Shown here one piece after another: positions 45,386 through 58,334 of a DNA stretch of 64,000 bases. The notes beneath the pieces are model-generated. The model was not told the origin of the DNA and did no database searches. It worked only from the letters and a program-made list of their open reading frames with translations. The translations under genes and the position numbers were made by a program. Origin of the DNA: Mantis religiosa (Eukaryota > Arthropoda > Insecta > Mantodea > Mantidae); contig CM060947.1 in NCBI GenBank assembly GCA_030765055.1, forward strand, positions 58,921,735 to 58,985,734, read 5' to 3'. The first letter of the stretch is position 1; each line of letters opens with the position of its first letter.

Positions 45386-46888
45386 ACTTTGTCTTTTAGT
45401 TTCAGCGCCTTATATGTTCTGAATAGGCGCTACAAAGTATAAATATACGAGTGCATACACGCTCCTAAAATCTCTTTATAAACCTTAAAATATGCATTTC
45501 AAATAAAGCACATCATTTCAACTTCCTCACATTTATTATTCTTATGAAGTAACAAAATTGTAAGTTCAATCGTAAATCAATCGAATTTATATAAATATTT
45601 ATCAGTCTTTCTTTCAGTCTATTTTATCATTGGTCATTTCAATTGCAGCAAAGAAATACTTCTGAGAGTTGTTTTTTTTTTTTTTTTTTTTTTAATACAG
45701 AGAGAGAAAGATCTCTCTACTTCACACGAAGCGACAGGTTAGGTTAGAACAACGCGAAGTGCGTGTATTTTAATGCTGTTTTGATTTTCAAAGTTAACAG
45801 AATATAGTTACCTTGTACATAACCTCACAACGATCAACTAATAGAATCATTCTTTATTTAAACTCTGGGGAACAAGGCAGTGATTCGGCAGCAAATGCAA
45901 AGAGTGAACGTAACAGTGAATGCGAAAGCGAGTTAAACAGATAAACAGTGCAGCCCGCGCGATGTAGGAGAGGCAACCTAAAACAACGATGGAGAGGGAA
46001 AGGTAGAGGACTTCAGCGGAGGTCAGCCACGCCTCCAGCTGCATTTTATTCCTGACCGGTAGGTATGTTCTGTGTGCTCCACGATGGCAGATTTTTCTGG
46101 TTAGGAAAGTTTTATGTATCTCAAATGTTCATTCTCTCTGGTGTTGCATAAAAAAGATATTTCAAATGTTTGAGTCAGGTGAGCGAGAAGGCGACGAAAT
46201 TTCTCCACCTCTTCCTCTCATCTAGCAGGAAGCCATCTATTCAGAAATCGATGCACTCAAAGCCTGAAATGAGGCTGAAATCCATCGTGCATGAACTGAG
46301 TACCGGAGCCTAACAAGCGGACTACGTACTGTACTGTAGCACAAATAAAACAACGGTGAAATGCATCACCTTTACCATTTTAACCAGATGTAAAAGCGAA
46401 TGTTTACTGCTGTACTGCTTTTTGTAGGGTTATCGCTTTGGACAGCTACGTAATACATATCTCAGACTTGTTGCAAACGCGTTCTATCATGAAAAGGCAC
46501 AATTTGCGTACCTATGTTCGTATAACATTTTTATCCTCTATAGACAAGAAACGTTTTCCCAAATTTTGGGTTAAACTGCTGATCACCCAAGGCCGAACCA
46601 AGAATAGCCATTTTACTATAACAACACAGCGTTCCTTCTGTTTGTTATAACGTCCATTTTCCTTATTTTGTGATAATCTACTTAAAATTTTTCTGTTCCT
46701 AAGCGCTTTCCAGTCGTAATTAGAAAGCACTAATTTAAACTTCTCTCCGTAAGAAAAGAACATAGTGACACTCGCTTGATAGCCTAAAAGTTAAATTTCG
46801 TAGTATGACACCATCTATTTAAACAAATTCCTTGTTAATAATTTCTCATCCTGGAATGAGTGAAATCTACAGGAGAAAAAAATAACAT

Positions 46889-46961
46889 CGACCGTGACAG
46901 GACTCGAACCTGCAATCTTCGGATCCGAAGTCCGACGCCTTATCCATTAGGCCACACGGTC
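46889..46961 (-). tRNA. tRNA-Arg-TCG: tRNA-Arg(TCG)
   Basis: Complement: GACCGTG/CACGGTC, D arm GGCCTAATGGATAAGGC, anticodon stem TCGGA/TCCGA with loop CTTCGGA (TCG), T arm GCAGGTTCGAGTCCTGT, discriminator G, strong T-run downstream. This is the cleanest Arg copy. It lies to the right of block C and has no equivalent in the other blocks except perhaps the plus-strand fossil at 32740. Confidence 0.96.
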
Positions 46962-48346
46962 CCTTGCTTCATTGAGCTTCAAATGGAAATATGTTGTCAT
47001 GTTTAACGAAAATGAACACTTTACGACTACAACCTGAATGTTGTCTTTCCGCATATATTATTGTGGCCCCTCTACAGGAGACCGGTTCCTTTTTGCTGTG
47101 ATTTATGGACACTCGCACTGCGTACTAATAACTCAGTGCCCTTATAAAAATCTCAATCGTCAGGAATAATGGTATTAATTGACTCCTTTACCACATTCTT
47201 CGACCTGCTCCACTTTCCCCTAACATATCTGCTATTTAATAGTTCTTTTACAAAGTGACTGTACAGGCGCTTTATCTCTTCCGACCCATGCCTGTTGTCC
47301 TAGTTATTTCTATTGAGTATTTAACATAGAAGATCCAGAATCCCTTGTATTTCCAAGAAGTACCATATTAATACATTTAAGCAACACAGCCTTTGTATGA
47401 CCAAACTATCCTATCAGTCCTATTTTCTGTGCTAACATTTGCTATTAAATTATTTCAAGAAAATGAATGCACACAAATACGTCACGCACAAGGGTTAATG
47501 CAATTTCTTGAAATTATATAAAACTTAATGCATTGGCCGGGAATCACGTTTGTAAAGGACTTCACAAATAATGAGACTTGCGTATGACTTTTGCCGAAAT
47601 TCTTCAACGGATATGTTTAATGCAACTATTAGTTTCTTATTGATTCAAAAGTGCAGTTAATTACCGTTTGTACGTGCGAACAGCTCCCAAATTTCTGCCA
47701 TTGTACAGATAGATAAGTTCTTAGCTCTAGGATTACACAAATGTGGTACAAAAGACTTTTGTGTCCGTTTTTGAATGTTTTATGCTTTAGATTTTTCTAT
47801 CAAAGTATTCTAACCTACAGTTGGGGGGAAAGGGTACAAATAATAGCTGGATTATACTATAAGAGCATTGATGTCTTTAAAAAAAATTAAATACTGCAGT
47901 CAAATATATCACCATTTGCATTCAGTATGACATCTCATCGGTCATTATATTTCGCCCCCCTCCCCAGTCTTTCAACATGGGCACATTTGTCTGTTATTTG
48001 CTGATATAGATGTGACGTTTCGCTTTGACTAAATTGAGATCTACTTCAACATCCTTTATGGATCACGTATCAATTATTGTTTCGAAGAAAGGAGCGAGAA
48101 CTCCGGATTAGGAATTAGAGAACCAGCGATATGTAGAGGTAAAATATCCCGGCATTGAGGCATTGATAACAAGTTTTATCATACAGTTTTAAAAGTATGT
48201 TATTTTCATAATAATTTACTAGCATACACATTACAATCTACTTCCGCAACACTCCTGAACTCTTGGGGCAATAATTAATGCAACCGTTGTAATACACAAG
48301 CACATTGTCTGTGTTAGTATTTCTCAGTTAATTATTTTATGATATA
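46962..48346. other. Decayed block sequence with a tRNA-Gly scrap
   Basis: GCATTGGCCGGGAATC at 47530-47545 is the acceptor and T-arm end of a tRNA-Gly. Sequence near 47940-48020 (GGGCACATTTGTCTG, TGCTGATATAGATG) matches the area downstream of Gly in the other blocks. This is probably a very old block copy. No gene is seen. Confidence 0.5.
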
Positions 48347-49611
48347 TACGAGGGCTGTTCAAAAAAGAATGATCACTTTTTTTGACACCGTACCTTTACT
48401 CATACACATAATTTTGATGGTCTTTCTCAAAATAGTCTCCCCTGAATGCGATGCACTTGTCCCAGCGTTTCTGCCTGTCTTCAAAGACATGCTGGAAAAC
48501 ATTTTTGAGAGATCCTTCAAAATTGCCTCCGCAGCATTCACCACTGCTTCTGGTGATGGATAATGCCTCCCACTAAGGCGTTTCAAATTAGCAAATATAA
48601 AAAAAGTCATATGGGGCTAAATTCGGACTATAGGTAGCGTGAGGAATGTACTTCACGTTGTTCTTTGCAAGATATTCATCAACAACATTGGCAATTTGCG
48701 GCCGCGCATGATCGTGGTTCAGCATCCAGCCTGCTTCACGGAAATGTGTCTTTTGTGCCTGATATGGACTTGCAATGTTTTCAGTACATCCCTGTAGTAT
48801 TTTCCAGTTACTGATGTGTGTGCAGGTACAACATGCTGATAAACCATTCCATGTATATCAAAGAATGAGATGACCATAACTTTCCCAGCAGAAGCAACCA
48901 TTTTTGCTTTTTTGGGGGGTTGGTGATGAAGGAGATTTCTACACTGAGCTTTGCTGTTTGCTCTCAGGATCAAAATGATGTAGCCAAGTTTCAGCAGCAG
49001 TGATTACTTTTGAAAGAAAATCCGATCTTCCTCTAACATCAACTTTAATTGCATGCGAATGTCCTTTTGCTCGGGAATCAACAGTCTTGGAACCCATCGC
49101 ACACAAAGACGTCTCATGTGTAATGTTTCTGTCACCAACATATGGGTGGCACCCAATGAAATGTTCAGTATATCAGAAAGTGATATTAAGGTAATTCGTC
49201 GATCCTGTCTCACAATGGCAGTAGCAGTAAGAGCAGTAAGAGCAGTAACTGGAGCACCGGGTCCACCTTCCTTTGAAATTGATTGTCTCCTCTCTTTAAA
49301 AATTTCAAACCACCTTTGAGCTGTGCTGTAGGGAAGAACAGACTCTCCATAGGCCTGCTGTAACATTTTACAGACCTCAACTGAAGATTTGTTGAGACGA
49401 AAGCAGAATTTGAAAGCCGCATATTGTTCCTCGCATGTAACTTCCATTGCAGCGGTAGGCGATACTGAACATGTCTGAACTTGCCTGGTTTTCATACGTG
49501 GGCGTGTTTGTTTCACATTAAGCTAACAGAAATTAAAAAAGATTGAAGTTTATTGTGAAAAATTATGACCGTAAAAAAATTTTGATGATTCTTTATTGAA
49601 CAGCTCTCGTA
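48347..49611 (-). mobile_element. Mariner transposon with intact ends
   Basis: Element 48349-49609 (1261 bp), flanked by TA (48347-48348 and 49610-49611). The terminal inverted repeats are CGAGGGCTGTTCAAAAAAGA and, inward on the complement, CGAGAGCTGTTCAATAAAGA. This size and layout is standard for a mariner. It carries a single decayed transposase gene on the minus strand and sits at the left edge of block copy D. Confidence 0.95.
48359..49516 (-). pseudogene. Mariner transposase, frameshifted and catalytically dead
   Basis: The first segment (49004-49516) has the HTH-containing N-terminus (CEEQYAAFKFCFRLNKSSVE, MLQQAYGESVLPYSTAQRWF) and the linker (RRITLISLSDILNISLGATH, MRRLCVRWVPRLLIPEQK). 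The first catalytic site, normally TGDETW, reads VITAAETWLHHFDPE, so Gly-Asp is replaced by Ala-Ala. The second segment (48719-48973) has KVMVISFFDIHGMVYQHVVP and the second Asp (LNHDHARP). The third is out of frame: HATYSPNLAPYDFFIFANLK with the third Asp. The C-terminus is at 48359-48610. It is frameshifted between segments. Confidence 0.9.
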
Positions 49612-52600
49612 AGATAATATGGCAATGCAGTAGACTTTAACCGATAGTCAAATCATTAGAGAGCGGTCGGTCGCCATGTGATGCCATTGAAATTACCTTC
49701 TTCTTAAAAATAAATAACGGTTTCCCATTTAAGAGAGTAAAAACTATTCGAGAATTCATAAAAATGACAATAAATATCTCTGAAATTGTTTATTCTGCAA
49801 AAAAGTCGTATCACATATAAATGGAGTATTTTAACGAGATTTACATCTTTTTGGCTAGTAGGTAAGATTTTTCTATCGTTAATGATTTCCAAGTTATGCA
49901 AAAGTCATTTAGAAAAAAAGAGATCTATTTGGCACAATCCCAGAAAATCCATACTGTGAGTTATATGTGTTATGAAAATATATAATTTTAAATAAAATAT
50001 AAACATTTCGGGCAAATAAAAATTCTCATAACATATTCCATATAGAAGGCAGTCTAGGTTCGGGGTATTTTCTTGAAAATGTTTGTGTTGCTTTTTGTAA
50101 GCTGCTGAACCAAATTTGCAAACTTGGTATCTATCCAACTTTTCTTTTTTTAGTTATGCTGTTTACACATGTGCATCTGTATCTGAAAGTGCCTTTTGTT
50201 TAGACTGGTGTATGTACCTTCACTGAATCTTTTGTATTGGATTCTTGGGTGGAATGCAATACTTCTCCTGCTTACAGAATCTAGGTACAAACTAGAGATA
50301 GAAATACAAACATATGTGCGCTTCACACTTTGTTTCATGAACCTATAAACGACAAAAGACAGTTTTTAAAAAATATTTTCAATGTACTCAATGAAATGTA
50401 TAAGGACTTAAAGATGGCCCCTATGAGTTATACGTTCGTTATAAAATCCTAAGTCTGGGGATATGTTGCTTCGTATTTCACATCGAATGAACCACTGACT
50501 GTAGAAGAAGTTAAACTATAAGGGTACAGAAGTGTGCAACATAAAAACAAAATCTTCGCAGTCGGTAGGACTCGAACCTACACTCCCAGAGGGAATCTGA
50601 TTTCTAGTCAGACGCCTTATCCACTCGGCCACGACTGCAGATACGAATAATGATAGTAAAGGTGAGAATTAAGTTCCGTATTGCAATTCACAATTTGTTC
50701 TCAACAGGAAGGGAGCTATTCCGCATCATACATTTTCTCGACATCGGTGTCAAAAACTAAAGCAGTCAAAATAGTTTGATGTGCATTTTTATTGTGTACA
50801 AGATATTTTTATGAAACCGTTTCGATATTGAGGTTTTATTAGTTTCGTTTTATTCGAGGTGCACGCTTATCAGCTTGCCATAAAAGTATTATGCATCAGT
50901 ATATATCGTTTTTATTTTTTTTCTATAAATATTCAAATATAAAGATGGCTTGTTGCTCCCGTTTACTATATGATTAAATAGTCATTTATTTTATATAGCG
51001 CTACAAAACTTTTAACTTTATATAATAACTATGTACTGAGATACAAATCAAAAGTTTGGTTTTCTTTATTTTTGCTCGTGGATCAAAAATATCCTACACT
51101 TGCAGTAGCTGAACATTAGATTTTCCCTTCTCTATTGTGTTAAGGTTTTCTCTTTTTTCTTTATTGTTTGCATTTGCCCTATCTTAGTAGAGTGAGAGTG
51201 AAATCAATTTCCTTGGATACCTATTATTCCTTCTCGAAATTTTCAAATGGAAGGTTCAAAGAAGAGACGCTTTACCTATCAACTATTCCTAATCACTTTC
51301 TAAGCGTCGTTCATTAATGAGCAACGAATTTCTTTCTATTTAATTCTCCTTCATTTTCCTCCGTCCAGAGGTAAACGAGAAAATGACTTTTAACTCCCTC
51401 TATCTTTCTCCAGTATCAGTCTCTTGCATTTATAAACAAAGCTTGTATTGTGCATTACTCTTTAAAATCAACTTTCTTTATTAAATTTAACAGAATTTGT
51501 AAATACTGGGAATTTATTGCACACGTGTCTCAAGATACTTAAATAGAAATAGGGAAAAACTTGTCCTGCTATGACTTGAACCTCGCAACTAATTAAGTAT
51601 AGTGACCTTTTGTCCCAATTCATCCTCTGATGCAGGACAACTAAGTTGCCTTTTTCTTTCTTAGTGTCGTATTTTGAACCTTTTACCTCTCTGACCTTAC
51701 AGGCTAATCAAATACACGTTCACGCTAGGAGAAAGTGTCATCATTGTTGATCAACTATGTGAATGTAACTATGAGCGCTGCAACCTTATCACGCGGGGAT
51801 AGTTTTCGTCATTTTACTTTTCAGGATTACCTACAAGGCATAGTAGCTCAGGTATTTTGGTCCCATGAACTCAAAGACCATAAAATTATGTCCTAAATAA
51901 AAATGCACCTCTAACACTTATGTAGACCATGAAAGTTTATCTATCACATTCCATAAAACTTTGCTGGTCTATGTATAGATATAGCTATACATATTTTAGG
52001 GGTCTTACATGTACTTTTAGGGGTCCCCAAATCCAGTTCAGAGCACCCACAACAGTAAGACAATGTGGTCCTTTGTGTTCCAAGGGCAGCTCCTGGAAGT
52101 GAAGGATAAGGGAGAGATCCAAAAGACCACCGGATTAGGGAGATAATAACTCAAGCGTGCACGGGGTGTCTGACGTTTCCAGATCAAGCGCAACTAACAC
52201 TGTGCAACATCGCCCTCAAGAACCGAGCTCTCTCCCCTAGTTTTCCTTAAGGGAAGTCGCTCACAAAGAGCGAGTCGCTCAGCAGCCTGCCTGACGACAT
52301 AAAGAAACCTTCACAGAACACATCATCAATACCAGCCGCCACACGCTCTAATCCTTCAACCCTAAATCAATTGATGATAATGATAAAGCTATGTTTTGTA
52401 CAAGAAATTATGCACAGGAAAGTAAGACTAGAAGAGGAAATGCCTTTGTATTCGACAATCAACCAGAGGAAAACATTAGCAACCTATAGATAGAGTCAAC
52501 ATGAAAAGTTCAATGCCATGGACGGGATTTGAATCACGGATCTCATGGTTTCCATCCAGTCGCATTATTTATATGCTTGATGATCACGTTATAGCTAAAA

Positions 52601-52862
52601 TAATCCTATATTTTCATTCTAAAGTTAATTTTGACGATATGTTTTCAATTGCTCATTACTGTATGTTGGTAATATTAACCTTCCCCCTCCATCCCTTGCA
52701 GTCGCAAAACGTCAGAGCCCGAGATACAACGGCCGGACTATAGAATTAGCCTGAAACTGCACTTCCTTCATTTTCATCTCGATCACCTTCCTGATAACCT
52801 TGCGGCTGTCAGTTAAGAGATGAGAGAGAGGATTCACCAAGACATTAAGGAGGCTGAAAGAA
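49612..52862. repeat. Duplicated block copy D, left part
   Basis: Starts directly at the mariner's right TA (AAGATAATATGGCAATGCAG), corresponding to about 7033 in copy A. It contains tRNA-Ser and runs to about 52862 with the same small landmarks as copies A and C. No protein gene. Confidence 0.85.
50557..50638 (-). tRNA. tRNA-Ser-AGA: tRNA-Ser(AGA)
   Basis: Same cloverleaf as 7987-8068 with two differences: GGATAAGGC in the D loop and one base in the extra arm. Stems, anticodon loop CTAGAAA and B box are intact, and the TTTT terminator is conserved. Confidence 0.93.
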
Positions 52863-53100
52863 TATACTAGGGGATACTCGCCGAGGTCTACTTCCCATAA
52901 GCCCCAGCCCCGTAGGACCGGGAACCCGGGCCTCGTCTGTTATTTCCATTAGGACAGCACCTATTTTATAAGCTGCCCCCCCCCCCCCCGTCTGCCTTAC
53001 GGCAAACAGGACGGATGTGGATACGCCACATACGCGCCAGTCCTTAATGAACCAGCTACCAAATAACCTTGGTAGGGCCGCCAGTGTCTATACTAGGGGA
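52863..53100 (-). mobile_element. 214-bp insertion with 12-bp target duplication
   Basis: The insert 52875-53088 is flanked by TATACTAGGGGA at 52863-52874 and 53089-53100. Copy C has the single site at about 40105. The insert is GC-rich and contains a C run of about 14 (near 52977-52990). It has no poly-A tail, B box or coding motif. It may be a 5' or internal fragment of a retroelement or an unknown SINE. The strand is a guess. Confidence 0.85.
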
Positions 53101-54514
53101 GGTGGGATGTACCATTGATGAGCGATTACTGTTGTTATATGAAAAGAGATGACAAACATGCAGTAGACAGACGCTGGGCAGCCACGCCGTCATTTAAAGG
53201 GGACATTTACGACAGTTCGCACTAAAGGTGCCCGCAATTTTGTCCCTGATATAACATCTTCTGCTGTTGCTTCACGTATACATGGCTTTTCTTTGTGAAT
53301 TCTTTGGTCACATTTAATAGCTAGATCACAGAAATCACGAACTTGTGCGTTTCAACAATATGTGATCCAAGGTACTCCGGCTCATTGGCACTTGTGCTTA
53401 TTTAGCCCCCTCTCTCAACAAATAGTGGAGTAGACATGCCGTGGGCTGTTTATCAAATATCAGTATAGCTTCTCTGTATATCGAAACTAATCTTAATTTG
53501 TTTAGTACCTTTTATTCTTATATTTCTTATACTGGAATACCTATTGCAAGAAAATCTGACGTGATACGTAGAAATGAATAACGGATTTGTGTTCACTGAC
53601 CCAAAATTAGGTAAGATCACATATAAGTTGCTCCCGATTTTCGACTACAATTTCGTCAAAAAGGGGGTTTTAATTTCTAGTAAACACAATATTTTTTCCA
53701 TGGAAAGCACATTTGATAAAAAAAAGCTATTTATGTAGATGCTTGTTTTTCAAATATTATTCCTTTAAATGTATCTATTATGGTATCCTTGAGCAATACA
53801 GTGTAAGAGCTGAAGAGAGGGACCAACTTCTGAAAAGACATTATCACAAAATTCGGAATTTAAGTCAAATGTATCACAGTCAGCATTCAAGTTTGACTTC
53901 ACATTTGGGCCATTCCGCACATTTGGCCTTGAATAAAGAACCTTTAATAATCGCACTTGCAGGGTTATACCTTTGAAATGCACGAGTTAGCTGGCCAAGA
54001 ATTACAGAAATCTTTGCATCCATACCTTAATAATCCTCACAAATAAGGGATGAAACACTAACTCAAAGTACAGGATGTTAAAAAAGTGTAAATTTGTCCT
54101 TTTCCCTTTCAAAAACCTTTCGTGGAAACCTAACAATTACCAAGCTAACATTCAGTATTCTAATCTGTGCAAAGCAAATCTATGAAAACAATTAGGTGAA
54201 AAATAATTTCGCTAAACGATACGCATACAAAATAATTTCATTCTTTCACCCTTAATTCTCATACTGTAGTACGCGAAATTCCCGAGGGAAAATATATTAA
54301 TGACCGTGACAGGATTCGAACCTGCAATCTTCGGATCCGAAGTCCTACGCCTTATCCATTAGGCCACACGGTCACACAGACGCTGCGCTTCTTGGTCTCT
54401 AAAATGTTATCTCATTTTATCAAATTGTACACCTTTTGCAGCTTTTCTAACCCGAACACATCATTCCTCGAAACACTTAAGCAAAAATCCTCCTCGACAA
54501 GACGGTTCATCTTG
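53101..54514. repeat. Duplicated block copy D, middle part
   Basis: Very close to copy C 40112-41545, closer than either is to copy A, including the shared tRNA-Arg stem mismatch. This suggests C and D are the youngest pair. Non-coding. Confidence 0.85.
54301..54373 (-). tRNA. tRNA-Arg-TCG: tRNA-Arg(TCG), anticodon stem mismatch
   Basis: Fully paired acceptor GACCGTG/CACGGTC, intact D and T arms, anticodon TCG. The anticodon stem TAGGA/TCCGA carries the mismatch shared with 41329-41401. Discriminator A. Confidence 0.85.
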
Positions 54515-55019
54515 TATATGACATCTGCGAGCTCATTTGGTTAGGTTTCAATATGCATATACCGTATTAAGTGAAAATTGAGCATCAGGAAGAAAGGTTG
54601 CATTCCTGGATCACTGATTCTCCCGAGCCACTGCTCCAGTTTTGTATCTCCTATTTTCCACTCTTAATGTGTGTTTCATAAACAGTATAAATATGCACAT
54701 ATCTCATTCAGGCGCAGAGCAGAAGTTGTTACTAATTTTCGTGAATACTTTCATTCTGGTTTGAGGAATACCATTTTCCAAATACCTATTTACCTTATTG
54801 TTCTTCTGATTCTCAGCACGGTAATATAACAAGGTCAATAATACACAGAATACTTATACTTGAAAACGATAATTGCCAAACTCTATAAGAAAATCTGACA
54901 GATTTACACCTATTCCCACCTCAGATATTTTGGTACAGCGAGCTGCTCTGTGCTGTTCTGCGAATTGCATGTAGGACCCTAAATAACACTCAGACTAGAT
55001 ATTTGTGAACAAAATACAC

Positions 55020-55092
55020 TTCCGAAACCCGGGATCGAACCAGGGACCTTTAGATCTTCAGTCTAACGCTCTCCCAACTGAGCTATTTCGGC
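55020..55092 (-). tRNA. tRNA-Phe-GAA: tRNA-Phe(GAA), terminal acceptor mismatch
   Basis: Intact D, anticodon (CTGAAGA) and T arms. The terminal acceptor pair is broken because the last base before the discriminator is A (plus-strand T at 55021) opposite G1. The discriminator is A. Confidence 0.85.
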
Positions 55093-55289
55093 TTGATCGA
55101 TAGAAGTTGCGGAGATCACTTAACATATCTGAGCCCTTGCCAGTGGATATTCGTTAACAAAATGTTTTGTGAGATTGAGCGACTAATAGGTCACCAATCT
55201 AAAACTCTCTCAACATACCTATATCTGCAACATAATGCAAGGAGTGCTATGCTAGATGTAGCTCTACGTGCTAAACATTAAGCGATCCA

Positions 55290-56440
55290 ATAAGACCTGA
55301 AGCTTTCCTGGCGACAAGTTGTTCTCGGGAAGCAAGTCAGGTGAAAAGAAGATTAGAAATCGACGTTTCGGGAGTGTGCATCTCTGCCATCATCAGGATA
55401 TCTATAAAATGTTATAATCACAGATGAATCACTGGATATAAGACAAACATAAACAAAGACAAAATACTATCAAAATTCGCATTACTGAACAAAAGACTGT
55501 TTTCAGTAAATAAAATGCCAGGCCAGGAGATGGCGTGAGTATAGAAAATTCATTGAGTCAAAGAAACGTAACTACTTAACTTGATTATCAAGATGTATTG
55601 ATATGTGCTTCTTAAGTCTACGGATTTCCATTTTAATTCCGGTTTCCATGAGGAGCTGAACTGAAATACAGCATCACGATTAAGCGTGCTCCTTTCGGAG
55701 GAAATGGCCAAAGTCTCCTTGAGCAAAAAGCAATAGTTACTGGGAGCGGAGAATTAAGGAGGCTTTGGCCATTTCCTCCGAGAGGATCAAGCTGATACCG
55801 AAGTTAAGGGATGCAATGAGTGAAGAATAGTAATGGATTTCAAAGGGATAGTGTAGCTTTGTTACATCACGTGCAGGGGCAGGTGGTAGAGTCGTGTAAC
55901 AAAAGACGCGGGAGAAACAGAATTCTAAATGGTTAACACTTGACTTCGTTTGAAAAGAATTGTCCGGACCCTTAATAATGGCATAACCGAGACTAATAAT
56001 CACAATGGACAAAATAGTCACAAAGGAGTTTTGGGTGAATGAAGAGGGTTTCGAGAGGTGAAAGTGACACACACGCAGCTGTGTGGGAGAGGCAGTCCGT
56101 GGCTGGCGGCCGATTTAGATGGTCCTCTGCTTCTGTCTTGGGCGAAGGCAGACCAGAAGTGATGATAAAAGATATCTGTCGGTTCATACGTGAATAACGA
56201 ATTAAGTGTTCTCGCATACTAAGCAGTGTACATACGGTAACTCTAAACAGTGATATATCGGTAACCCTTTGTCGGCAACTTCGAGTTTGATGTGATGATA
56301 AAAAGAAGCAGTCATTAAACCAGTTTTAAACTTGCATTCCAGTGTCATTAGAACAATCCTTACTCCCATACATATCCACGTACACCCCGAGAGTACGTCA
56401 TTGCTCTACCCTGCGCTACCCATCCTATTTGCTACAACTT
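55290..56440. mobile_element. Inverted-end element, copy D (right end missing)
   Basis: Left end and centre align with 42317-about 43465 and with 18221-19330. The sequence breaks at TTTGCTACAAC, exactly where the right inverted arm would begin, and joins an unrelated GC-rich segment. Confidence 0.85.
55362..55396 (-). ncRNA. Hammerhead-ribozyme-like motif (copy D)
   Basis: Complement: CTGATGA, stem II GGCAG/CTCCC with one mismatch, GAAACGTC. Helix I is AGATATC against GATTTCT, six pairs with one mismatch. The invariant core is intact. Confidence 0.58.
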
Positions 56441-56714
56441 TAGCTAAATATGCACTAACTCATTACACACAACTGCACACTCGTCCACACAACTGCACAC
56501 CCGATTAATAACTCACACACTTTTCAACTGCAACTGCTCCGAGCCTTTCTTTCTCGAAAGCTGCCGAAGTTTCAGGGCCTTTCACGACGCAGCGAGAGAA
56601 CAATCGAACTATCTCTGCCTCTTTCTCTCTCGGCAAGCCTTTAGCACTCGCGCCCCTCACTATCTCGTGCGTAGCTCCGGCTTTGCGCGGCTTCAACGTA
56701 ATAATGCGATTGGT
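56441..56714. other. GC-richer segment of unknown origin at a block junction
   Basis: About 270 bp with TCACACACTTTTCAACTGCA-like C/A-rich tandem pieces (ACACAACTGCACAC occurs twice) followed by a GC-rich part. A 74-codon minus-strand frame (56505-56726) has no motif I know. It joins the truncated element to the second-type block. Confidence 0.45.
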
Positions 56715-58334
56715 GACAATATGCAAATATGCAGAAATTTATCCCATATAACAAAATTGTACACAATTTTCAATTTTTCTAACCCGAACACATCATTCCA
56801 CGACCCACTTTAATATGTCATTCTCGACAAGTCCGTTTATCTAGGATATGACCATGAGCTCGCTGATTTGCTATACCCATATCCTATGAAGAAACAGGAA
56901 GAAAGGTGGGAAAAGTAGCATTCTTCAATCACTGTCTCTCCTTTGCCACTGCCTCTCTGTTGTATCTGTTACACTTTCACTCAATATGTATTTCACAAAT
57001 AGTATATTTTATATTAGACTGACTTCATTCAGGCGAAGAGAAGATTTTGTTGCCAATTTTTAAGACTGCTTCTATTCAGGTATGATAAATTCCATACTCT
57101 AAATCCGTACAGATCTGACGCTTATTGCAATTCGTAGCACGTTATCATAAAAATGTCAGTAATGCAACGAGTATTTTTGTAAAAGAGAATTGCCAAGCTC
57201 ATTAAAAGAAACTGATATATTTCCATCTTCCGGCTCCTACTACCATTTCAGCTGTTTTGGGTTTGACGAACTGCTCTTTGCTGTCCTGCAAATTTCGTAT
57301 GTGATATTTAACCATACTCAACTAGATATTACTAAACAAAATACATTGCCGAAACCCGAGATCGAACCAGGGACCTTTAGATCTTCAGTCTAACGCTCTC
57401 CCAGCTGAGCTATTTCGGCTTGGTCGACTTAATCTGCCTGTGCTGAGGCACATACCTCTCATTTATGGAACCTTTGCTACTGGATGTTTTTACATAAACT
57501 ATGCTTGCACATTCAGGGACCCAAGGATCGTCAATCGAAAGCGATGCCAACTATATAAAGCAAGGAATGTTATGCTAAAAATACGTAGTTACATTTCCTA
57601 AACACTGAAGTGTCCAATTTCATTGGTTCTAGCGCTAAGCCCAGAAATTTTGTGGAATCTGTGCACGCAATATCTGTATCAAGCGATTCTTGGAATGCCA
57701 GTCTCTTCTCCCATCTGTTCCTGTATACGTCAAGAGATTTGATTTATCGCTCTGGTAACAAAGCGTTTCAGATACATAGAAAATCTTAGCATGAACCGGC
57801 TTTAAAAACATAATACGTATGTTTAAGTGGAAAATAACAGATTGGCAAAGAGCATGCTGTCATAAGGAATTTTGTGAATAAATTCCAGAGATATTCTGAG
57901 AATATGCTTCTTCTAATCATATTTTCACATCTCCTTGTGAATATATCTGTTTCTTCTTGCTTCCGTCCTTACGTATTATAAATAATTGCTTCACAAGTTG
58001 CTCCTTATATTTAAAATGACGTTATGTAAGGAATTGCAAAAATTCCGAAAATATTTAATACAATTTCTTTACAAACCTTCAAAAACTTTTACTGTTTTAG
58101 CGACATTATCTATGCAAGTAATAACTATTTATCTCACTGACTCAGTCAAATGTTATACTCCTTGTTTTTCTCAATAGAAATCTATGAAACACAATTTATC
58201 CAAACTCGACTTATGTTCAAATTCGACCAAAACTTTTCTAACAGATCCCACAGTGTGAATTTTCAGAATTTCCAAGCAGTAACATACGAATAATTTCACA
58301 AACATATTCATTTTTCATTAAACTAACGGACCTA
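56715..58334. repeat. Second-type duplicated block (copy 2), left part
   Basis: Paralogue of 24490-26110 with tRNA-Phe in the same place. It is interrupted at 58335 by a TIR element and resumes at 60079. Confidence 0.82.
57347..57419 (-). tRNA. tRNA-Phe-GAA: tRNA-Phe(GAA)
   Basis: Acceptor, D arm (AGCTCAGCTGGGAGAGC), anticodon loop CTGAAGA and discriminator A all intact. The T stem has a G-T pair next to the loop (CCTGGTTCGATCTCGGG). ATTTTG terminator. Probably functional. Confidence 0.93.

Larger units (their letters stand above)
43818..46520. repeat. Duplicated block copy C, Gly part and right extension
   Basis: Paralogous to 19695-21645 and 30033-31760. Its right extension (45740-46520) matches 31760-32540. 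A 22-nt T run at 45672-45693 is specific to this copy. No protein gene. Confidence 0.8.
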
